From assembly GCA_920105805.1 (NCBI GenBank), contig CAKKTI010000164.1, forward strand, positions 1 through 39,442: a stretch of DNA of 39,442 bases, read 5' to 3'. The DNA is from Condylostoma magnum (Eukaryota > Ciliophora > Heterotrichea > Heterotrichida > Condylostomatidae). This document shows, in pieces, positions 32,177 to 39,442 of the stretch. The translations under genes and the position numbers were made by a program. The notes under the pieces are model-generated. The model had not been told where the DNA came from and ran no database searches. It worked only from the letters and a program-made list of their open reading frames with translations. The stretch's first letter is position 1, and every line of letters begins with the position of its first letter.

Positions 32177-35100
32177 ATGCTTTACATACTTTACTTGTAA
32201 CTTTTAGTTGTACCTAGCTATAATCCTGCAATAGTTACAGACTAGAAATAATCTTCATATTTACAAGCGGCCTCAGAATTTTTGATTCCTTATCAACTCT
32301 TCTCATAGTAGAACAGGGATCATATTCTAGCCAGAAATCCTATTTTCTTGTCAATCAGCAATAAGATAACACAGACTACTCTGCTATCTCATCTAATAGC
32401 TGAAGATAAGATACTAGTTGATATATCCAGCTCAAACCTGTTATATTCAAGGATAATTGAAGCTAAAAATAATTTCAACCAAATTGCTCAGGCATTAACA
32501 TAGATTTTAGTGAAATTTTCATGAGATAAGAAATTTGTGCTTTTATATGATACTCAGGTAGAGAACTGAAAGATATTTGATTAAATAATGGAAAACTTTA
32601 AGAATAGTGATATTTTTGACATTAGATTATCTGCTGAATTTAGCTTGGATAATTTCGATGATTTAATTGGTAAAAGGCTAAAACCATAAGGATATAAGTT
32701 CTTTATATGCATTTCTAACTCTAAGAATTGCAAAAACTTATAAAACTCTTTAATTGATACTAAAATGGATAGAAAAGGGGTACTTTTCATATCGGCGAGT
32801 AAATCATGTGCTTATTTAGACATTGAGGGCTCAATTTGTATCTAAAACTCCAATTATAGTCCTTATATGAGCGAGGATACCTGATAAATAGATTAGTTCA
32901 ACTTTTATAACGAGGAAGTATTAAGAGCTATAGAGCAGAAGGTATGTAAGCTATAAGGCTTTTCTTGCATAGAAGAAGTGTTAAGATAGAAGGCTCAAGA
33001 TCTAACTAATAATAAAGATATTAAGATCTGGAATTTGATAAATAAAGAATGGCTAAGTGTGGGGTATTATATAGATGGCAATTTAGTTATTGAGAAATCC
33101 TTTGTATTTCCTGGACTTACCTCTAGTATACCAGATGGATCAAATTTTAAGATAAAGTTGACTACTACTAAAGATCCACTAGAACCTGATGGCACAATAG
33201 AACCATTAGTTGCTATTAATGCACTTGTTATAGATTTCATAATAGGTGATATTAATGAATCTGAGGATATACTTCCTTATTTTGATATTGAAGTTCAATA
33301 CTTGGAAGGATGTGGCACTCATAAAGCCACTTACTAAACTTAGCTAAATTGTATTAATAGTGTAGATTAGTAGCTAGGAACTGTTTGAATCTACAACTAC
33401 TTTAATCTTCAAATCAAATCCCTTTTCTAAGTTTTTGAAGATTTAAACATTGATATTTTATTAGTCTAGCCTTACGACGATGGAGATGAGTTCAATGACC
33501 TTAAGAAATATCCAAAGTATGCGAATGCAGGGTTCAATTCATAGATAGTAATCACATTTGCTAGTTTCATGTTCTTTTAGCTAGGATGGAACTCGATTAA
33601 TCATCTATGATCATAAACTTATCTGAACAATTATTATTTGCTAAGATAAATATACGAGAAAGAAAATTTGGAGGTATTGAATATAGATAATTGCATTTTA
33701 TAAGAAGTTACAGATATTGATCAATTTGAAAGCTTGAATGCAGATATTATAGATCAAATAATTGAAAGTGACAATAGAATTCTAACTGTTTTACTTTTCA
33801 CAGAATAGAATCATTAACTAGCAGAGATATTCTACAGACGAGGATTTAAAAATAGATTCGTTTACATCTCTTTAACACCTTATACTGATAATAATTGGAT
33901 TCCTTAGGGCTATGAATACTTAAAATAGTTTTTCAATGGCGGGATGAATCTTAATTGATAATAATTTACAACAAAAAAAGGACAACGGCTGTAACAAAGA
34001 CTTATAGATACTTATGGTTATTCTGTATTTCAACAATCCTTTTACGCTGATGCCTTCTACTGAGCAATTGGAATAATAGAATACTGCACATTAAGAGGTC
34101 TTGATTACGAGGATCCATTGACATTAAGGAAAATAATGGAACTAGTGTTTATAGAAGGATCAGGAAAAATGTTACTTATACTAAAAAATACTAACTAATG
34201 CTTTAATGATACATTATTAGTTGATAGTCTAATGCTAAACAATGAAAACAAGCTTGTGGCAAGGCCATTTTTAGAATATATATCTGACATATCTTCTACA
34301 TTAAAAAATACATCACAAGGTTTTACTCATATTTGGCCAAATGGTAGTTAAGATCCTCCTCCAGCCTTTTTTGATTACAGCCATCCTTGTTTTTATAGGG
34401 AAGAAGTTATCAGTAATGCTTAAATATTTTCATTCTGTATATGTTTAGCATTTATGATTATACTAGGATTATGAGCGGTTAAAGTCTTTAGAAATAGATT
34501 TAGGTTTGAAATAACAATGACAAATTATGATATGATTGCTTGTTGGCAGGATATTATGATATATGTAGGATTTGCTGTTGAAACAGTATAATACATACTT
34601 TTCTCTGTACCTTTGCTAAAACTCCTACCATTCTCCATATCTGTTTATCTGCATTTGGTAACTTTGGATTATGATAAAGAGCTTAACTTCATAAAAATGT
34701 CTTATGAAATTTGGATGATAAATGTGTATTCATTCACTTCACTCTTTGTGATTATTTTTCTTATGGTCAATCGCTATTTTAAGACATAAAATGAAAGGTA
34801 TTATCTTATATTTAGAATTGGTGAGTCAGTATTACCTTTAGGTAACAACATCTTATTTATTACAACAATTAAAAATTTACTTAGTGCTTTTAGATGTACA
34901 AAAGGTGAAGGTGACTTTTAAGTAAACTTCGAATTCGATTGTGATTTACCGTGCTACGAAGGCCAACATTTGATATATGTTATAGTATCTACTATATTTA
35001 TAATACTATACGGATTTGTATGTGCACAATCATATATCAATCAATATAGCTTTTATAAGTACATGAGGCTGATTCAAACAAAATAACAGTATATTTTATA

Positions 35101-35887
35101 GAAATTCTTGTTTAAACTTGCTTTTATTTTGACAATATCACTTGATTTATTCAGTGAAACTTATAAAGGTATTGCATGCTCAGCTTTACTCTTATTGTAA
35201 ACTATTACCTTTAAGTATACCCAAGGCTATAATGACTTACAATTCAATCGTTTTCAACTTTTAGCCTATTTTGCTGCTTTTGTAATAGTTCTATACATAA
35301 TTATAATTCAAGGTATCGAAGATATCAATCCAATTATCATCATCACAGTCGGATTAGTAATTGGCATATTCTTGATAATATTATTTTGCTTAATCAAGTT
35401 CAAAACTATAGGTCATATCAAGTTTCCGTAAAAGACAAGAATAGAGCCTTTGATGTTGTATGTGTTTAGAAATGCACCATACCAAAACTATAAAGATGAA
35501 TATGCATAATTAAAAGGGAAATTTGACAAACTATTCAAAAATTCTCATCGATTTTATAAGAATACTCGACTTATAGCTAGTTAAAACTCATTTACTAATA
35601 TTATTGTTATAAAACCATTACAATCAAACATTAACAGCTGCTATAAAATATTACATCTAATAACATGCATAATTTAATAAGAAGGCTAAGTGAAAATATT
35701 ACTGAGAACTTTTAGCAATATTAATTTGGAATTGAGCATTCATTATTCCTGCTAAATATTACTGAAAAAGCCTTTTAGAGAGTTTGTTTACGATTAAATA
35801 TAAAAATACTAGTTTAATTAATGTATCCTCAATAAAAATATTTCTATGAAACCTATTTGTAATTATATTCTCATGCATATTTTGTAG
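32177..35887 (+). CDS. Large membrane receptor with tandem PBP1 domains
   Basis: About 1,236 aa in one unbroken frame. PBP1 domain 1 (residues ~10-300): LVVPSYNPAIVTDQK, ARNPIFLSISNKI, ALTQILVKFSWDKKFVLLYD, closing with IWNLINKEWLSVGYYIDGNL. PBP1 domain 2 (~346-700): VIDFIIGDINESEDILPYFD, YLEGCGTHKATY, FMFFQLGWNSI, FYADAFYWAIGIIEY. From ~740 a polytopic region of about eight spans holds GESVLPLGNNILFITTIKNL and then FRC, typical of the C-terminal membrane module of large ciliate surface proteins. The ectodomain is that of ANF/GABA-B-type ligand-binding receptors; ligand unknown. The membrane part is not an obvious class C 7TM. The ATG starts inside the first PBP1 fold, so the 5' end may be further upstream or truncated. 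The TAG 35885 stop is tentative. Confidence 0.65.
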
Positions 35888-36019
35888 ATTTGACTAATTC
35901 CCTCTCCTAATTGTAAAAAAGTACATTGGTTGGTTATGATTAATAGGAAGCACTTTAGAATAAATGCAAAAATATACTAGATATGAGATGATCGATGTTT
36001 AAAATTATTATCAAAGCAT

Positions 36020-36140
36020 AGTAAATGCCTCCAAATTTAATTATATAGCTATGGCTTTTCAACCTTTACATTCAAGTAGAAGCATTAGGCCAGCTCTATA
36101 AAAGGTAATTTTAAAGGCATCAAAAACTATATAGTAATTT
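36020..36140 (+). pseudogene. Relic of the 3' end of the unknown gene
   Basis: Bases coding LWLFNLYIQ and ending IKNYIVI-TAA-TAA match the end of the protein encoded at 29,550-31,610 (PWLFDLYIQ ... IKDYIVI). A deletion between them breaks the frame, and no upstream part of the gene is present. Confidence 0.75.
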
Positions 36141-36370
36141 AATAAAATGTCTTAATAAGATTTGCATCTCTTAGTTCATTAATTATGCCCATTTGCAGTT
36201 AGGGCTTTACTTGTAGCATCTTATAAAAACTTGAATTTATAGATAACAGAATGCGATTTAGGCAATAAACCTTAACTTTTATTTGATATAAACCCAGTAG
36301 GAACAGTCCCAGCTCTTCGGGTAATAAAAGACGGAGTTGAGTTTAATATAGGACAAAGCTTAATAGTATC
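36020..36370 (+). repeat. Direct repeat, right copy
   Basis: Second copy of the 31,463-31,803 repeat, same orientation, about 4.2 kb downstream. Here the GST part is intact (CDS from 36,147) and the piece of the unknown gene is a relic, the mirror image of the left copy. Confidence 0.8.
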
Positions 36371-36848
36371 ATAATACCTAGACTCACTTCCAGGAGACTC
36401 TTTATACTTATCTGATCCTTTAGAAAAGGTGTAAATCGATGCAGTGATTTACTAGTACATTGAGCCACTATGAAAAGTCCAGTACTCAATAATGTTTAGA
36501 GGAATAGATTAAGAACTATTATCAAAAGGAAGAAGACGTATGACTTAAGTCTTGAAATTGCTTTAAAATGGACAGTATATAATGACATCTATAATAAACA
36601 AAAATCAGCTCACATTTGCAGACGTAATGCTATTTCCTATTGTAGAGAGATGGCTTTGCTGAAAACAGTAAATGTTTGAGCAAATCTTCAAGGATTTTGA
36701 TTATTCCGGAATGTAAACCTGGTACGAAAGACTTAAAGAGTTAGAATTTATCTAAAGAGTGTCCCAACCACTGAGCAGAATTGAGAATATCCCCAGACGA
36801 ATGAAGGAAGACGGCCATTTGAAGATGCCCTTGGAGCACTATGATTAG
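36147..36848 (+). CDS. Glutathione S-transferase, omega/DHAR-like
   Basis: Product of 233 aa, full-length. The thioredoxin-fold half has [13 protein letters not shown], with the Cys14-Pro-Phe motif of omega and DHAR-type enzymes, [11 protein letters not shown] with the cis-Pro, and GQSLIVSQYLDSL for the gamma-glutamyl site. The helical half has [15 protein letters not shown]. Cys-type GSTs act as thiol transferases or dehydroascorbate reductases, using glutathione. TGA encodes Trp in EPLWKVQ and RWLCWKQQ. The stop is TAG followed by TAA; the next gene's ATG comes 7 nt after the TAG. A truncated relative lies at 31,615. Confidence 0.92.
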
Positions 36849-36855
36849 TAAAAAA

Positions 36856-37593
36856 ATGGCTAGATTTTTCTCATCCCTTAGTTCTAATACTAGCAAATAC
36901 AACGAAATCAGACATGTGTTCTATGATTTATTCAAGACAACCCCCTGCATGCCGATTATGCTGCGATATGCCTGGCATGATGCGGGAACTTATGATAAGC
37001 ACACCAATACCGGAGGACCTAATGGAAGCATTCGATTCGATACTGAAATCAGTCATGGTGCTAACGCAGGTCTTCCTTTCGCTAGAACAAAGGTGGAAGA
37101 AATCAAGCAGAATTTCTAAGACACCTCATATGCTGATTTAATTCAACTAGGAGGATATGCAGCTGTAGAATTCTGCAGAGGTCCCTAAATGCTGTTTAGA
37201 TTTGGAAGAACTGATGTAGAGGAAGGTAAAGTTCCCCCGGAAGGCAGGCTTCCAGATGCTAACCAAGGAATTCAGCATTTAAGAGATATTTTTTATAGAA
37301 TGGGATTCAACGATAAAGAAATAGTCGCTTTGTCAGGAGGACATACCATTGGAAGAGCCCATAAGGATAGAAGTGGATTTGAAGGTGCATGGACCTAGGA
37401 TCCCTACCTATTCGATAACTCTTACTTTAAGGAGCTAGTCAATAATGGAAAACTATTACAACTCCCCACTGATAAAGCTATCTTAAATGAAGAAATGCAA
37501 GAATGGACTAAAAGGTTTGCAGAAGATTAAGAACTCTTCTTTGAGGAGTATACGAAAGCTCATATTAAACTCTCTGAATTAGGATTTGCTTAG
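36856..37593 (+). CDS. APX: Ascorbate peroxidase (class I heme peroxidase)
   Basis: Product of 245 aa. The distal triad is Arg37, Trp40 and His41 ([13 protein letters not shown]). The proximal ligand is His163 ([13 protein letters not shown]), with Trp179 in [11 protein letters not shown] and Arg172 in HKDRSGFEG, at the same numbering as plant cytosolic APX apart from a one-residue shift at the distal His. [17 protein letters not shown] is the usual heme-side block. The enzyme reduces H2O2 with ascorbate. ATG 36856 is preferred to the in-frame ATG 36841, which overlaps the GST stop; either way there is no long presequence, so a cytosolic location is likely. The start lies 7 nt after the GST stop. 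The terminator is TAG followed by TAA. Confidence 0.96.
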
Positions 37594-37620
37594 TAATTTC
37601 TAAAGCCTTACACTTTTAAA

Positions 37621-38133
37621 ATGGAAAAAATTAAGCTAATTCTTCCGGTTGAATCTAAGTACACTCTTGCTTGTATTATATGTCTAGAAGTGTATATTAA
37701 AGCTATGGTGACTCCATGTGGACATACTTTTTGCGAGGGATGCTTAGTGCAATGATTTAAGAGTAATAATACTTGCCCGGAATGTAGAGGCCCAATGCGC
37801 AAATAGTAAGTTGTTCCTAATTATTCCATGAGGAGAATATTGCAGGAAATAAAGGTAAAATGTAGTAATAAATGTAATTGGATTGGAGACTTATCTGAGA
37901 TTGATTAACACATAGAGAACAGTTGTGAGAACAAGGTTAGTTCTATAAAAAGTAAACTGGCTAATTTAAAAAAGTAGTATAGTATTATGTTTGAGGGTAT
38001 TTGGAAAGAAGACGAGTTTAAGTACAGAGATTCCCTTTTAAGTAGTGAAGATGATTCTTCAGTATAAGAGTTGTTTGGTATAAAGAGAAAATTTAAAACA
38101 GAGCCGCGGGAAGTTAGAAGATTTAAAAGTTGA
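37621..38133 (+). CDS. RING-finger protein with TRAF-type zinc finger
   Basis: Product of 170 aa. The RING domain starts at residue ~18 ([20 protein letters not shown], then CEGCLVQW and CPECRGP), a complete C3HC4 set. [20 protein letters not shown] and IDQHIENSC form a TRAF-type zinc finger, followed by an acidic, Ser-rich tail. The order RING, TRAF finger is that of small E3 ubiquitin ligases. Trp in VQWFKS is TGA. Gln in MRKQQVV is TAG then TAA, a tandem that must be read through because the TRAF finger follows. TGA 38131 is taken as the stop, since the continuation is hydrophobic and featureless. ATG lies 27 nt after the peroxidase stop. Confidence 0.87.
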
Positions 38134-38195
38134 TATAAATTAAAGCTAATCTTATTTAATATACTAGTGTGGCATCTTAATATATCATTTTAAAA

Positions 38196-39179
38196 ATGTT
38201 GAGAAAAGGTTTTGGCTCGTAGTAAATTAATCCTGATATATCATAACAAATTGATGAACCTAGAATAGAAATGGAAGAGCTTCAAGCTCAGTTTTCTTTT
38301 GATAATGGCTGGCAATGTGATCTATAAGGTAATTAAGAACAAGACTAGTCTTATCAGCGAGAAAAGCTAAAGATGCTATTCTTAATGCACTCAATCACTG
38401 GAAAAGAAGTATAAATTTAGTAGTTAAGATAAGAAATAGGGGAAATGGTACTGAAAAATGCGTAAATTTTAGAGAAATCAGGATTTAAAATTGATTAACT
38501 TATAGAATATGCCAGGCAATGGAACCAAGACAATGCATAAAGTAGATAATTTTAAAATTAACTTAGTAATTTCATAAATATGTATAGAAGAAATACATCT
38601 ATCTAATCTAAGTACTTGCATCCCTAAAGCTTAAAGGCTTAATTTTACCAGCCTTCATAGATAGACTCTAATAATCCTATAAGCAGGTAATAGTGAAATG
38701 ATAAGAGTAAATAGGTTAATTATCCTAGATTTGTAAAAACTAGAGGTGCTATGTAAAGTATTAAACTGTAAGGTTCTTAAAGTCTTGGTTTGCATACCTC
38801 TATTATGTCACCTACATCCTAGACTCATATAAAGCAAAGTAAATTTAATAATACAGAAAGTTTTAAAGATAGTAAATTGAAATTTGGATAGGATAATTTT
38901 GAGTTCAAGAATATCACACTTGATTAGTACTTCAAATCAAATAAAGCCTAATCGCCCTAAATAGCTGATTAAAGATTACCTAGTAGAAACTCAACAAGAG
39001 ATGGGAGAAGGAGGCCATAGACAAGAGGGCTTTTTATAGGGGAGAATATCATTAACTATTCCACATTGCCACCCTTAAATAAACCAAGAGGGGAAAATCA
39101 GTTGAAAATTGGAATAAAATAGGTAAATAGTAAGAACAGTGTATCTTGTAAATCTAATTTCAAAATAAGAGCCCAATAA
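38196..39179 (+). CDS. Uncharacterised Ser/Asn/Gln-rich protein
   Basis: A frame of about 327 aa with a TTTTAAAAATG leader. A helical N-terminal third (REKLKMLFLMHSITGKEVQI, EMVLKNAQILEKSGFKIDQL, LIEYARQW) is followed by a disordered basic stretch with many SP and TP pairs and TRDGRRRPQTRGLFIGENI. No known domain recognised. Very many Gln codons are TAA/TAG. The stop is taken as TAA 39177 followed by TAG; the frame stays open to the window end, as is general here, but composition changes after that point. Confidence 0.5.
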
Positions 39180-39262
39180 TAGTTAATATGTTAAATTTGA
39201 TTATAGGTTTATTCATAAATTGCTCCAAATGTATATATTATTAAGCAATAAATACAATAAAA

Positions 39263-39442
39263 ATGTAAGCCAAAAACTCATTGAATTTCATTCATAAAAA
39301 GGGTTTCCAGTAAGAATAAAAATTAAGAATTAAGCCAAGTGAGCAATCAAGGTATAGAAAAAGCATCATTTTTAACTTATAAGATAATGAAAAGAATTAT
39401 GAGAAGTTAAAAACTGGATGCATGAAATTACAGTATATTACT
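39263..39442 (+). CDS. Start of an unknown gene, cut by window edge
   Basis: ATG in the usual context (ACAATAAAAATG) opens MQAKNSLNFIHKKGFQQEQK and continues basic and open to the last base. Only 60 codons are visible and no family can be named. Coding status is suggested by the start context and its distance (83 nt) from the previous stop. Confidence 0.35.

Noticed and set aside
32940-32956. GTATGTAAGCTATAAG as a 16-nt intron in the receptor
   Set aside because: Removing it would break a frame that runs on with clear PBP1 similarity on both sides.

Overview
This 39.4 kb window is protein-coding DNA from a ciliate nucleus, most likely a heterotrich close to Condylostoma. The code is the main evidence. 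Inside well-conserved proteins TAA and TAG fall at Gln positions (ribosomal P0, PITH, propionyl-CoA carboxylase), and TGA falls at invariant Trp positions (CDPK, DHHC, rhomboid, nonaspanin). Yet genes also end with TAG, TAA or TGA at the C-terminus expected from homologues. No codon is therefore reserved for termination, and open frames are weak evidence of coding. Calls here rest on family similarity, start context (typically TAAAATG), composition and tight gene spacing. Introns are 15 nt (GTAA...YAG), as in heterotrichs, and one splits the ATG of the P0 gene. Long multi-gene DNA argues against a nanochromosome ciliate. No telomere, rRNA, tRNA, CRISPR array or virus-like element was recognised.

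Layout. 1-2,015: PITH-domain protein (5' cut) and COG8. 2,007-5,620: a decayed stretch with a possible gamma-tubulin-complex fragment and a frame-broken receptor paralogue. 6,462-10,573: PX sorting nexin, rhomboid protease and a TFxP-repeat protein. 10,742-16,028: CDPK, ribosomal P0, ribosomal uS8 and PCC alpha. 16,047-24,462: nonaspanin, a 67-aa protein, ankyrin-DHHC acyltransferase, dynein LC8, MFS transporter, bacterial-type SPFH protein, CTD-phosphatase-like protein and SERBP1-like RGG protein. 24,497-29,294: retinoblastoma-family protein (with a 100-N gap), Qc-SNARE, CDK and two small cytoskeletal-looking proteins. 29,550-36,848: an unknown 686-aa protein, then a large tandem-PBP1 membrane receptor lying between two diverged copies of a direct repeat made of that gene's 3' end plus a GST head, then the intact GST. 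36,856-39,442: ascorbate peroxidase, RING/TRAF protein and two unknown proteins.

The genes are eukaryotic housekeeping and signalling loci, not an operon. Themes are membrane traffic (COG8, SNX, Qc-SNARE, TM9SF, DHHC), cell cycle (RB, CDK), cilia and cytoskeleton (LC8, coiled-coil proteins) and redox (omega-type GST next to ascorbate peroxidase). Packing is extreme: same-strand gaps fall to 7 and 13 nt and convergent stops lie 13 and 38 nt apart.
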